From: Labrenzia sp. PHM005
GTDB lineage: Bacteria; Pseudomonadota; Alphaproteobacteria; Rhizobiales; Stappiaceae
Length of the DNA stretch: 64,000 bases
Assembly (NCBI RefSeq): GCF_006517275.1
Contig: NZ_CP041191.1
Coordinates: 5,079,001 to 5,143,000, forward strand
Direction: 5' to 3'
Positions 8,965 through 17,865 of the stretch are shown piece after piece; the stretch's first letter is position 1; the number at the start of each line of letters is the position of its first letter. Under the pieces are notes generated by a model. That model was not told where the DNA came from, ran no database searches, and saw only the letters and a program-made list of their open reading frames with translations. The position numbers and the translations under genes are program-made.

Positions 8965-9603
8965 ATGATTGGACCTTTCTCGAACGATCTGCCTCTGCGT
9001 ATTGCCGAAGGTTTGCTGGTGAACTTCCAGATTGCGATTTCCGCTCTGGTCATCGGCCTCCTCAGCGGGGGGCTTTTGGCCTATTTGAGCAATCTCCGAA
9101 ATCCGGTCGTGAAATGGGGGATTGAGTCGTCTATCTCGATCCTGCGGGCGACGCCGGTATTCATCGCAATGTTTTTTCTCGCAGGCGTTTTGCGGCCGCA
9201 CTATACAGGTCTTGAGGCCTACTTCACCGATCCCAAGATCATGTTCGTGGCTTTGGCCTGCCTGCCATACATCACGTCCTATGCCTATGATCAGGTCAGC
9301 GAAGCTTTGTCGCAATGGCGCCGCGGCGCCCATCGTGCGGCCATGTTGCTCATCCCAAATATGGCGCGGTCCTTTCAGGTTCTGGTATCTGCATCCTGTT
9401 TCGGGGCGGCCATCGGGGTTAACGAGGCGATGAGTGTTGTTCTGTCCGAGGCCGAGTTGCTCGGCGACTCGGCATGGCGGTTCGTTCTCTACGCTTTGAC
9501 AGTGCTGATGTTTTTTGGGCTTATGCAAACCGTCGTCGCTTCATCCCGCATGCTGCACCGGTTTGTAATAGCCCGTTTCTCGGATGTTCCGCAGGCAGGC
9601 TAA
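8965..9603 (+). CDS. polar amino acid ABC transporter permease
   Basis: 212-residue inner-membrane permease of the HisM/GlnP type, with about five helices. The line SSISILRATPVFIAMFFLAG corresponds to the start of the family's TM core. The ATPase-contact (EAA) loop appears degenerate around QVSEALSQWRRGAHRAAMLL. It lies four bases after the SBP-permease fusion and is probably translated with it, the two forming a heterodimeric channel. Its last four bases overlap the end of the convergent cyclase gene. Confidence 0.8.
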   Translation: MIGPFSNDLPLRIAEGLLVNFQIAISALVIGLLSGGLLAYLSNLRNPVVKWGIESSISILRATPVFIAMFFLAGVLRPHYTGLEAYFTDPKIMFVALACLPYITSYAYDQVSEALSQWRRGAHRAAMLLIPNMARSFQVLVSASCFGAAIGVNEAMSVVLSEAELLGDSAWRFVLYALTVLMFFGLMQTVVASSRMLHRFVIARFSDVPQAG

Positions 9604-11696
9604 AGCGCTTCTTCATCTACCCTGTGGTGTTCTATTTCAGCGAGAACCGCTTTGGCGACCGGGTCGTCCGGGTAGTCTCTGAGGATTTGGCGATACGAGG
9701 CGATTGCCTGTTTCTCGTTTCCGGCCACGCGCTGGTCGAAAGCGGTGCGGCTCATCTCGGCAAGTTTTAGAACATCTTCCGTCGGTTCATACTCCGCCCC
9801 CTGGCCGAACGCGCCAAGCAACTCGTAGACTGTGATGCTCGCGCGCCGCCCCTTGACCTTGACGTCACCAATCGGGCGGACACAAAGACTGTCTCCCGCT
9901 TCCTTGTAAACCGAGTGGCTGAGGCAGATATCGGTCCGATAAGTTTTGTTCAGGCCCTCCAGCCGCGAGGCTATGTTCACGCCATCGCCGAGCACTGTGT
10001 AACTCATCCGTTCGGCCGAACCTATGTTACCGACAATAACAGCATCGCTATGGATGCCGACGCGAACTTTAAGCGGGCTTTCACCCTCTGCCAGAACCTC
10101 GGCGTTCAACGCATTAACGGCTTTTTGGATATGCAAGGCGGCCATGCAAGCCCGCCTTGCATGATCTTCCATGATGGTCGGAGCCCCCCAGAAGGCCATG
10201 ACTCCGTCTCCGATAAACTTGTCGATTGTACCTGCTTCACGATTTACAGACTTCGTCGCGATGTTGAGGTAGTCCGAAACCCTCTGGACCAGCGCCTTGG
10301 AGGGTATTTTCTCTGAAAGATCTGAAAATCCTTCAAGATCGGAAAAGAATATCGTCAAGAAGCGGCTGCTGCCGCCGATTTCCAGTTTTTGTTCTGACTG
10401 GAGCAAGTCTCTTACCAGACTGACGGGAACAAACGATGCGAAGGACCGGATCGCAGTATCCAGCGTTTCAACCGCACGGGACAACATCGAGATTTCTCGA
10501 ATGCGGGTCTTGGGCAGATCGGTCACGGTTTCGTGGCGCAAGTCACGAATACTCTCAACGTAGCTCGCCAGCCGTTCCAGCGGTGTCGACAGTTTCTGAG
10601 CCAGCAGCCAGATGATCAGGATTTGTAGAACTGTTGCCCCAAGGCCCAGGAACAGCATTCGGCGGTTATTGAGCTTTATTTCAGCGTTAAAGTCATCCAT
10701 CGGCGCGATGACGAAGATTTGCCAGTCTTTTTCCGAAACGGATTCAATCGGCTTGAGAGAGGCAACATATTCTTGACTGGCGTGATGGACAAAATAGGAT
10801 TGCTCGCTATTTCCCTGGATCTTGCGTTGACTGTAGACGATGCCAATCAACTGATCGGCCCATTCACTTACGTGGGTTAGTCTGAGCGTGTCCCCGACAT
10901 TTTGGGTGACCGTACGCTCGTTCGAATTTGCAATGATATTGCCCTGGCTGTCGAGAATGAAACCGACAGAATTCGGACTGACCTTTCGTTCGGCCAAATA
11001 GCTCGACAGTCCGTCAAGCGTCAGATCGATCGCAACGATGCCTGAGAGCTCGTCTTGCCAATAGATCGGTGCGGCGATCGTGAAACCAACCAAAGACAAA
11101 GTCGCAAACAGGTCGGGATCGGAGATGGTAAGCGTATCAGCAGCCTTTGTGACCCTGTACCAGAGACGTTTGCGGGGGTCATAGGTGCTGGTCGCACGGG
11201 ATGTTCCTGTGCCTTGGTTGTCGGCGTTTAGGAACTCGTAGGTTTCGTCAGATGGTCCATTTGAGTTGGGAAGGATCCAGCGGTGTGCGAACGTTGTACC
11301 GGTGGGCAAGGGCTTACCATGGACATCGTGACCTTCCTTCATCCGTCTGGCCTGCAGGAAAGTGCCGTCAGACTCAAGCCCAACGTAGGCGCTTAGAACG
11401 TCCGGAGTTCCGCGTGCCACCGCAGCCAGAAAATCCAGCGAACTTAGATCCTGGAAAAGATCCGGTTGGATGTGTCCGGCGCTCGCCATGGTTTCCACAC
11501 TGGCCGAGACTTCCCGGAAAAGGTTCTCGACACTGGCAGCTGCGTTCGACTGGTGTTGCGCGATCCTTTTCAGAGAGTCGCTGCGAGCAATGGTTTCACT
11601 GGAAATATAGTTGAAGGCGATGACGCCTACAAAAACGGGAACGGTCAAAATCAGGAACAACGTCAGGATTACGGATTTCAGGCTTAGACTTCGCAT
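9600..11696 (-). CDS. Cache-sensor class III adenylate/guanylate cyclase
   Basis: 698-residue membrane receptor cyclase. Transmembrane helix 1 (about 8-29), a periplasmic dCache-like sensor (about 30-345), transmembrane helix 2 (about 348-368) and a HAMP-like linker are followed by a class III cyclase domain (about 435-620). Metal-binding Asp residues are in FFSDLEGFS and FIGDGVMAFWG, and the transition-state Asn/Arg pair is in GDGVNIASRLEGL. A short helical, TPR-like tail ends the protein (QAIASYRQILRDYPDDPVAKAV). It should make cAMP (less likely cGMP) in response to a periplasmic ligand. Two cNMP-binding proteins are encoded nearby (window start and 15731). Convergent with the ABC permease. 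Confidence 0.88.
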   Translation of the reverse strand: MRSLSLKSVILTLFLILTVPVFVGVIAFNYISSETIARSDSLKRIAQHQSNAAASVENLFREVSASVETMASAGHIQPDLFQDLSSLDFLAAVARGTPDVLSAYVGLESDGTFLQARRMKEGHDVHGKPLPTGTTFAHRWILPNSNGPSDETYEFLNADNQGTGTSRATSTYDPRKRLWYRVTKAADTLTISDPDLFATLSLVGFTIAAPIYWQDELSGIVAIDLTLDGLSSYLAERKVSPNSVGFILDSQGNIIANSNERTVTQNVGDTLRLTHVSEWADQLIGIVYSQRKIQGNSEQSYFVHHASQEYVASLKPIESVSEKDWQIFVIAPMDDFNAEIKLNNRRMLFLGLGATVLQILIIWLLAQKLSTPLERLASYVESIRDLRHETVTDLPKTRIREISMLSRAVETLDTAIRSFASFVPVSLVRDLLQSEQKLEIGGSSRFLTIFFSDLEGFSDLSEKIPSKALVQRVSDYLNIATKSVNREAGTIDKFIGDGVMAFWGAPTIMEDHARRACMAALHIQKAVNALNAEVLAEGESPLKVRVGIHSDAVIVGNIGSAERMSYTVLGDGVNIASRLEGLNKTYRTDICLSHSVYKEAGDSLCVRPIGDVKVKGRRASITVYELLGAFGQGAEYEPTEDVLKLAEMSRTAFDQRVAGNEKQAIASYRQILRDYPDDPVAKAVLAEIEHHRVDEEAL

Positions 11697-12066
11697 TCGT
11701 TCTTGCCGTTTCCATCTAAATCCAACCCAGACGGCTGATTGCAGACTGCATTCTCAAAGTATACTGGCGTTCGACGGCAAGATGGCCTGATCATGGCAAC
11801 GGATCAAGCATTTTCAATGTGGTAACTGACAAGTCATTACGCCTATCAGCCGTCGACTCAAACTCTTGCCGTGCGAATTTTATGGACACTGGATGTTTGT
11901 TCGAGAATTCTGACCGGCTACTAGTAGTTAGCCGTTCGCCGAATGTGCCTTGGAGTAGTAAATCTCAGTTTTGAGCGATAATGGCATGTTCATTAATTTA
12001 AGATTGGATTGTGTGCAGTGAAAATCCGGAAAATACTTTGTTTAAACCGTTTCGGGAGTTGAAACT
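11697..12066. other. 370-bp divergent intergenic region, no gene seen
   Basis: It holds the promoters for the cyclase (minus) and the plcP-like pair (plus). I looked for a PHO box (paired CTGTCAT half-sites 11 bp apart), expected for plcP/agt, and found only a weak CTGACAAGTCAT near 11825. No RNA gene or repeat was recognised. Confidence 0.35.
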
Positions 12067-12885
12067 ATTCGCCAGAAAACAACACCCAGCGGCATTCAAA
12101 CTAGGGAATTACGGACCTTGTTTTTGTCCGATATTCACTTGGGAACGCGAGGATGCCAGGCTGAATTGCTTCTTGATTTCCTGCAGCATCACAATGCGGA
12201 AACGATATATCTGATTGGGGACATCATTGATGGATGGCGGCTTCGGAGAAAGAAATATTGGCCAGCCAGCCATCAGGAGGTTTTCGATGTTCTGCTGGAG
12301 CGCGGGCGAAACGGCACGAGAATTATCTATTTACCGGGCAACCATGATGAGTTTTTAAGGCAGTCTCACAAACACCGGTTTGGCTGTATCGAGATCGTCG
12401 ATAATGCCCAATATGTTACGGCCGATGGCCGCAGCTATCTGGTTATTCATGGAGATCAATACGACGTTGTCATCCAGAATGCAAAATGGCTCGCATTCCT
12501 GGGGGACCGCTTCTATGCCACAGCTTTGGCGCTTAATACTTGGCTAAACATTGTTCGCAGATCTCTGGGATTGAAATACTGGTCCTTAGGAGCTTTCGCA
12601 AAAAAGCATGTGAAGCAGTTTGTCAGTATCATCGGCCAGTTTGAAGCCGCGGTTGCCACAGACATAAAGCAACGGCGTCTCCATGGAGTGATTTGCGGGC
12701 ATATCCACCATGCAGCTGACCGTGAAATGAACGGCATCCACTATCTCAATTCAGGAGATTGGGTTGAGAGCTGTACGGCAATTTGCGAGCTGTATGATGG
12801 TACGCTTGAAATTGTCCGTTGGGATGAGACGGGATATTTCGGCGCTTCTACAAGCCTTGATAAAGAACGTATTGTTGCTGCATGA
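12067..12885 (+). CDS. plcP: PlcP-like metallophosphoesterase (LpxH-related fold)
   Basis: Calcineurin-type phosphoesterase. Metal-binding motifs in order: SDIHLG, GDIIDGW, PGNHDEF, HGDQYD and GHIHHA. Relatives are often annotated UDP-2,3-diacylglucosamine hydrolase, but in Rhizobiales and roseobacters this long-loop form next to a GT4 glycosyltransferase is PlcP, which removes phospholipid headgroups during phosphate starvation. The start is odd. The only common start codons in frame are TTGs at 12118 and 12124, inside the conserved first strand (TLFLSDIH). The frame is open to 12046, and an ATT at 12067 has a good Shine-Dalgarno (GGGAG at 12054-12058, 8-nt spacing), which would give the usual 15-20 residue lead. 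I set the start there by inference. The stop overlaps the next ATG (ATGA). Confidence 0.8.
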   Translation: MRQKTTPSGIQTRELRTLFLSDIHLGTRGCQAELLLDFLQHHNAETIYLIGDIIDGWRLRRKKYWPASHQEVFDVLLERGRNGTRIIYLPGNHDEFLRQSHKHRFGCIEIVDNAQYVTADGRSYLVIHGDQYDVVIQNAKWLAFLGDRFYATALALNTWLNIVRRSLGLKYWSLGAFAKKHVKQFVSIIGQFEAAVATDIKQRRLHGVICGHIHHAADREMNGIHYLNSGDWVESCTAICELYDGTLEIVRWDETGYFGASTSLDKERIVAA

Positions 12886-13913
12886 AATCGATTCTCTTTG
12901 TTACTGACGCTTGGCACCCTCAAATCAACGGCGTCGTGCGTACCATTGAGTACACTGCGCATGAATTGATAAAGCGTGGCATCCGTGTTGAGTATTTAAC
13001 TCCGCAAAGTTTCAGAACGTTGCCCTGTCCGACCTATCCGGAAATCCGGCTCGCTCTTACCACAAAAGGCACGGTCCGAAGGATCATTCGCGAGCATGAT
13101 TGCGAGCACATCCATATCGCAACAGAAGGACCACTCGGGTTGTTGGCAGCTGCAGCGGCAAAGAAAGAAGGACGCCCTTTTTCAACCAGCTATCACACAC
13201 GGTTTCCAGAATATGTTTCGGCAAGGGTGCCATTGCCAAAAACGCCTTTTTACGTGTGGTTTCGGCGGTTTCACAACTCCGGCACCAGCTGCATGGTGGC
13301 AACTGCCGAACTTGAAAACTCATTAAAATACTGGAAGTTTCAAAATCTGATGCGTTGGCCTCGTGGCGTAGATACAGATTTATTCCAACCCTATGAAGGC
13401 TCGGTACTGCCACCAGACCTTCCCCGTCCAGTGTTCATGAATGTTGGACGCGTGTCGGTGGAAAAAAACATTAAAGCATTTCTAGATCTGGATCTTCCGG
13501 GAAGCAAAGTGGTTGTCGGTGAAGGGCCACAGTTGGACAGCCTTCGCAGGGCGTATCCCGACGTCCTTTTCACAGGGTCTAAAACGGGTGTCGAACTCGC
13601 CCAGCACTATTCCAGTGCCGACGTGTTTGTATTTCCCTCCAAGACCGACACCTTCGGACTGGTGCTATTGGAGGCCCTTGCTTGCGGTGTTCCAGTCGCA
13701 GCTTATCCGATCATGGGACCTATTGACGTCGTTGGTGACAGCCGAACTGGGGTTCTTTCCTCTGACCTGCGCACAGCGTGTCTTGAAGCGCTCAATATCC
13801 AGAGTGACCTTTGTCGCGCAGCGGCGCTAGAACAAAGCTGGTCTACCTGCACCGATAAGTTCCTGGAAAACATAGATGCTGCCAATCGAGCCCACGGCAC
13901 AACTTCTGCTTAG
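12882..13913 (+). CDS. agt: GT4 glycosyltransferase, Agt-like (diacylglycerol glycosylation)
   Basis: 343-residue GT-B fold glycosyltransferase. N-terminal acceptor domain with TDAWHPQINGVVRT, the typical opening of the mannosyl/glucosyl GT4 family. C-terminal nucleotide-sugar domain with NVGRVSVEKNI and the EX7E-like motif around KTDTFGLVLLEALACGVPV. It overlaps the phosphoesterase by 4 bp. In marine alphaproteobacteria the plcP-agt pair converts phospholipid to diacylglycerol and then to glycolipid, sparing phosphate. This assignment is from family and context; sugar donor and acceptor are not visible in the sequence. Confidence 0.75.
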   Translation: MKSILFVTDAWHPQINGVVRTIEYTAHELIKRGIRVEYLTPQSFRTLPCPTYPEIRLALTTKGTVRRIIREHDCEHIHIATEGPLGLLAAAAAKKEGRPFSTSYHTRFPEYVSARVPLPKTPFYVWFRRFHNSGTSCMVATAELENSLKYWKFQNLMRWPRGVDTDLFQPYEGSVLPPDLPRPVFMNVGRVSVEKNIKAFLDLDLPGSKVVVGEGPQLDSLRRAYPDVLFTGSKTGVELAQHYSSADVFVFPSKTDTFGLVLLEALACGVPVAAYPIMGPIDVVGDSRTGVLSSDLRTACLEALNIQSDLCRAAALEQSWSTCTDKFLENIDAANRAHGTTSA

Positions 13914-13922
13914 AGCACTACA

Positions 13923-15452
13923 CTAGCTCGCCAAGGATCTGGCTCCAGTCCGGGCTTCCAAAAACTGATCTGTTAAGGCGCCTTTGCTGTCGGTAATTGC
14001 GAGCGGGACAAAATCCTTGGCAAAGTGAGCAGGCATATGAAAAAGCGGTCGGTATGCGCTGCGCAGTTTGTCCGTGGTGGCGTTATAGGTCAAAGCTGGT
14101 TCTTTGAAGGATTGGAACATCTGGCGCGGATTACCGATACCCAAATTGCTGTAGAAACGATGGAGGGGACGAACTGCTGCCAGGACCGATTGCTCCCACT
14201 CATATTGCTTGCGCCAATGCCATGCGTGCCGCAATGAATGGCGGGTGAGTGCAAACTTGCGTCCACGAAACTGCAGGAGGTCTCGCAAGTACGGCACCAC
14301 TGTTTCCAATGGCTCTTTGGGCCACTCGACAAGTTTTTGGCCATCCATGTCGCTCAAAAGAACATTTGGCATCAGGCGGTCTGAGCGCGCAGCTTCTTCA
14401 AAATAAGGTGTGCCGACAATTGGAATTGTCAGCGACAGAAGGCTGGGCAAGGGAATTGTCTGGTCCACCAGTATCTCCGAAATCTGAGCTTCGATTTCCG
14501 CGATGGTCTGTTGTCCAAAGTCGACAATCATGCCGTAGTCAAAAGAGATGCCGTATTGTGCGCAAGCTTCTGTTAGAGATTTTGGATCGGAAGCTAGACT
14601 CTGTTTTTTGTTAAAGGTCTTCAGCACCTGAGGGTCGAGATTTTCAACACCTGAGAAAATACCTTTGCAGCCATTTTCCGCCATCAGCTTGAGATTCTCG
14701 GGTCTTTTGAAGAAATCTCCGGTCACAAGCGCGCCCCAACCACGAAACTGACCTTGGCGCCAACGTTCTCCGATTAACCTGACCCGGGCCTCAAATGTGG
14801 ACCGGTTGTTGCCGTAAAAATTGTTGTCCAGCACCATGACGGCGAACGCTTTGCCCATGGCGTCTAGCTGAGTCTCGATCGATGCCCTGGAGTGCGCTGT
14901 GTAGGCCCGTCCTTCACCGGACAGGGAACAGAACGAGCAGGCAAAATTGCAGTTCTTCGTCGTCTCGAGATACCCGACGCCCATTGAAGGGGCCGTCAGA
15001 TCAAATCTTGGCGCGGTATGGTGTGCCCGATGCCCGGGATCAAAAATGCTTTCGATAACCTCGCCAATCTCCTCCACATCGCCTTGGCAGGTGTAGTCGA
15101 AGACGTCATTGCAGATCGCCGGTAAAGCGCGCGCAATCGGCCCGCCGATAACGGTTGCGACCTTGGGGCTAAAATGCCGGCAATAGGCGGCCAGTTGCCG
15201 TGTCCGGTCAAACGCAGCTGTCAGTCCGGTGAAAACGGCCACATCCGGCCATTCGAACACAGAACGTTGCAGAAGCGCTCCATGGTACATCTCGTCCCAG
15301 ACCCTGACCTCACAATGAGTCTGGTCGAAGTAACCGGCCAAATAGTAGGGAGCCATGGCGCGGGGCACGAACAAGCGCGTTGGTGATGAAGATCTCCACG
15401 GATCAAAATAGGCGTTCACGATAAGAATGCGTCGTTTTCGACCCGTTGGCAT
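13923..15452 (-). CDS. B12-binding-domain radical SAM protein
   Basis: 509 residues. The N-terminal cobalamin-binding-like domain (about 1-140) has VAVFTGLTAAFDR and TVIGGP and lacks an obvious DXHXXG, as in many class B members. The radical SAM core carries CNFACSFC (Cys168, Cys172, Cys175) for the [4Fe-4S] cluster, followed by VMVLDNNFYGNN and GIFSGVENLD, which fit the barrel. The C-terminal 130 residues are helical and of unknown role. Members of this superfamily do methylations and ring rearrangements, for example in hopanoid, chlorophyll and antibiotic pathways. The neighbours, a lipid pair on the other strand, do not settle the substrate. Convergent with agt, 9 bp apart. Confidence 0.82.
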   Translation of the reverse strand: MPTGRKRRILIVNAYFDPWRSSSPTRLFVPRAMAPYYLAGYFDQTHCEVRVWDEMYHGALLQRSVFEWPDVAVFTGLTAAFDRTRQLAAYCRHFSPKVATVIGGPIARALPAICNDVFDYTCQGDVEEIGEVIESIFDPGHRAHHTAPRFDLTAPSMGVGYLETTKNCNFACSFCSLSGEGRAYTAHSRASIETQLDAMGKAFAVMVLDNNFYGNNRSTFEARVRLIGERWRQGQFRGWGALVTGDFFKRPENLKLMAENGCKGIFSGVENLDPQVLKTFNKKQSLASDPKSLTEACAQYGISFDYGMIVDFGQQTIAEIEAQISEILVDQTIPLPSLLSLTIPIVGTPYFEEAARSDRLMPNVLLSDMDGQKLVEWPKEPLETVVPYLRDLLQFRGRKFALTRHSLRHAWHWRKQYEWEQSVLAAVRPLHRFYSNLGIGNPRQMFQSFKEPALTYNATTDKLRSAYRPLFHMPAHFAKDFVPLAITDSKGALTDQFLEARTGARSLAS

Positions 15453-15730
15453 TCAGCCTCCAAACAGCTTGGTCAATCTTCAGCAATTCAACGACTTCGG
15501 AACTTGTCCACGCGCTTATTCAAGTTTCAACAAGCGTTCGTTCGCTGCACTGTTGTCTCTTCCGTTCTTCCCTGAAACCAGCAGCATCCTTCAAAAGCTA
15601 TGTCCCGCGTCACTTACTTCAATTTCGGAAATTCACTTTTTGAGCGAGTAGTATTTTATGAAAGTCTAAACGTTAGATGTGTATCAGATGAAGTCCTGCA
15701 CTTTATACAATTTCCACCGATTGCTGCTCC

Positions 15731-16825
15731 ATGGAAATAATCGAATATCTCAGAGAACACGAAGCATTTTCGCATTTAAGCGATGCCGTACTTCAGCGGA
15801 TCGTTTCGGTGTCCGAGGTAGTTCATTTTGCTGGAGACCATGCGATTGTCCGAGAAGGCGAGGAAACATCTGACTTGTTCCTCCTTGTTGAAGGTCAGGC
15901 ACGTGTCACCAGGGTTGGCCCCGAAGGCGAAATCATACCTTTGGGCACGGTTTCTGTCGGCGATTGTATTGGGGAATTGGCATTTTTAGACGGAGAGCCT
16001 CGGGCGGCGTCGGTCATAGCCCAAATTCCCTGCACACTTGTGAAAGTTCCAGAGGAAACGCTGAAAGCCCTTCCTGATGGGGCAGCCGTTGCAGGTGACT
16101 TGAAAGCGGCACTTGCGAGTGTCGTGGTAAAGCGTGCCCGCAGTTTGAGCGATGACATGTTGTCTGCTCTTCGCGAACAGCTGGCGACCAAGTCATTACA
16201 GAACCAGTTCGGCTACTTTCTGGTCTTCACAATCGCGCTCTATTCCATTTCAACAACCCTCTTTTATCTTGTGGCCGAACGCTACGTGAAAGACGTCTAC
16301 GATCCCGGTTTTTCTTGGCAAACGGTGCTTCTGTTTGCGGTTCCATGCCTGATCATCATCAAAGCCATGAAAATCCCGCCAAGCCAGTTGGGTTTGCGAC
16401 GGGAGGGGCTGTTCCGGTCAGTTGGTGAAGCATTGGCACTCTGTCTGGTGCTGTCCGTTCCAGCGTTGATTTATTATCTTTTCTTCAAAGATGCCCAGGC
16501 TCCTGATACTGGTGGCGTCAAAGTAGACGCTTTGTTCCTGGCGCAATACTTCATTCATACCGTTATGCAGGAAATCGGATCCCGCGGCCTGCTTCAGGGG
16601 TTGTTCCAGAAGTTTCTGGCGGACACGAGGGGTCATCGTTCGGTACTGCTCACGAGTACAATTTTCGCGTCCCTGCATCTGACCTTCGGTGTTGATGCCG
16701 TGGTCATCACATTCTTTGCGAGCATTGTTTTTGGCTATGTTTATCTGCGTCAGAACAATTTGGCCGGGGTTATCGTTCTGCACTACTGGCTCGGCGTTCT
16801 TGCGGCCTTGATGGTCGCGATCTAA
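15731..16825 (+). CDS. cNMP-binding domain fused to CPBP (CAAX-type) membrane protease
   Basis: 364 residues. An N-terminal cyclic-nucleotide-binding domain (1-115) has the phosphate-binding cassette GELAFLDGEPRAASV (Glu82, Arg91). A linker leads to about seven membrane helices with CPBP-family motifs: motif 1 as QEIGSRG (280-286), motif 2 with His316 in FASLHLTFG, and His351 in LHYWLG. Canonical motif 1 is EExxxR; here the first Glu is Gln280, while Glu281 and Arg285 are kept. It may be a cAMP-responsive intramembrane protease, or a catalytically altered one. Such CNB-CPBP fusions are uncommon in my experience. It stands alone; the 278-bp gap upstream is AT-rich. Confidence 0.8.
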   Translation: MEIIEYLREHEAFSHLSDAVLQRIVSVSEVVHFAGDHAIVREGEETSDLFLLVEGQARVTRVGPEGEIIPLGTVSVGDCIGELAFLDGEPRAASVIAQIPCTLVKVPEETLKALPDGAAVAGDLKAALASVVVKRARSLSDDMLSALREQLATKSLQNQFGYFLVFTIALYSISTTLFYLVAERYVKDVYDPGFSWQTVLLFAVPCLIIIKAMKIPPSQLGLRREGLFRSVGEALALCLVLSVPALIYYLFFKDAQAPDTGGVKVDALFLAQYFIHTVMQEIGSRGLLQGLFQKFLADTRGHRSVLLTSTIFASLHLTFGVDAVVITFFASIVFGYVYLRQNNLAGVIVLHYWLGVLAALMVAI

Positions 16826-16990
16826 CTCGCCTCACTGCCCGCGCAGCAGCTTCTCTAGCCGGTGGTCCCCTTCAGCAACCGTGAGACATATCGGCGAAAT
16901 TTCTTAGTTAGGATTTCTGGTACAACTTGGCCCGCCAAGGGGGGAAAGATAAGATAGAAATCCGGGCCACGGGAAACGGCCCAAGAGCAA

Positions 16991-17173
16991 GTGAAAGATA
17001 TTCGCCGGAGGACACGGCGCAAATTCTCTGCGGAGAAGAAGATCCGCATTGTTCTGGAAGGTTTGCGCGGGGAGTATTCGATCGCCGAACTGTGCCGCCG
17101 CGAGCGGATTTCTCAAGGCCTTTGTTACACATGATCGAAGGAGTTTATTGAGGCCGGCAAGAAACGGCTTTCA
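16991..17173 (+). pseudogene. IS3-family transposase OrfA fragment, disrupted
   Basis: Reading from the GTG at 16991 gives the helix-turn-helix N-terminus of an IS3-type OrfA (RRTRRKFSAEKKIRIVLEGL, then EYSIAELCRRERISQG). A TGA at 17132 replaces the Trp expected in YYTWSKEF, and the frame resumes as SKEFIEAGKKRL before homology stops near 17173. No OrfB or inverted repeats are found. This is a dead insertion-sequence remnant at the left side of the accessory island. Confidence 0.75.
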
Positions 17174-17204
17174 TCCATTGGCTGCAACAGATCCGCACCC
17201 CATC

Positions 17205-17554
17205 CATCAAAGACCTCACATTCCTGTTCGGCCAAACAGCTTGAGATCTTGGATCTGATTGATATGCCAACGGCATCTGGTCCTCGATTCTGGCCTAAAA
17301 GCAGAGCTGGAAGGTCCCGAGCGTTCGAGCAACCATCAGCAGACTTCGCGCCGCCGGGTAACCCTGACCACGGACTGGCTCTTGCGCCAGACGTTACCAA
17401 GCAGCTTTGAAGAACAGCGTACCCTTATTCGTTCTATCGGCTAGCCAACCAATTCCAAACTCCATGCGCAAAAAGCGCAAACTGAGACTTTTGCGATTTA
17501 GCGCCAGAGTAAAGGCAGGACCTGTCTTCACCTGCAAAACAGAGACAGCACAAG
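17205..17554 (+). pseudogene. internally deleted copy of the DUF3489-recombinase module
   Basis: Homologous to two separated parts of the intact module at 47.3-50.1 kb. Bases about 17218-17357 match the DUF3489 gene (CAGCTTGAGATCTTG, ATGCCAACGGCATC, GCCGCCGGGT). From about 17358 the sequence matches the very end of the serine recombinase: it reads TTDWLLRQTLPSSF and stops at 17442, against TSDWLLRQTLPGGF in the intact copy. About 110 bp of downstream non-coding sequence is also shared and ends at ACAGAGACAGCACAAG (17554; intact copy 50070). A deletion of roughly 2.2 kb joined the two ends. Confidence 0.8.
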
Positions 17555-17865
17555 ACTTTGAGAAGTCGGACAATTGCCGACCGATCATGATAAATTATTG
17601 AAAATTTGGGAAAACTGGCTGTGCATTTATTTTTTGGCGAGCTGGTCTCGGTTTTTGCGCGCTGAAAATCACGATACCAGGTAAAAAACCGCCCCTTTCA
17701 AATCTTCAAAAAGACAATATTATTCAAAAACTTGAACGGTATGGTACGGATATCTTGTTTCGGAAATGCGGGTGAGATGGGCATTCGGGGCCACCTGACA
17801 CCCATTGTTCAGCGAGATAAGTCGGCCCAAATCGTGCCGTTGGGTGCAAGACAATTGCAGTTAGA

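Noticed and set aside
11820..11840. Possible PHO box ahead of plcP
   Set aside because: CTGACAAGTCAT has wrong half-site sequence and spacing.
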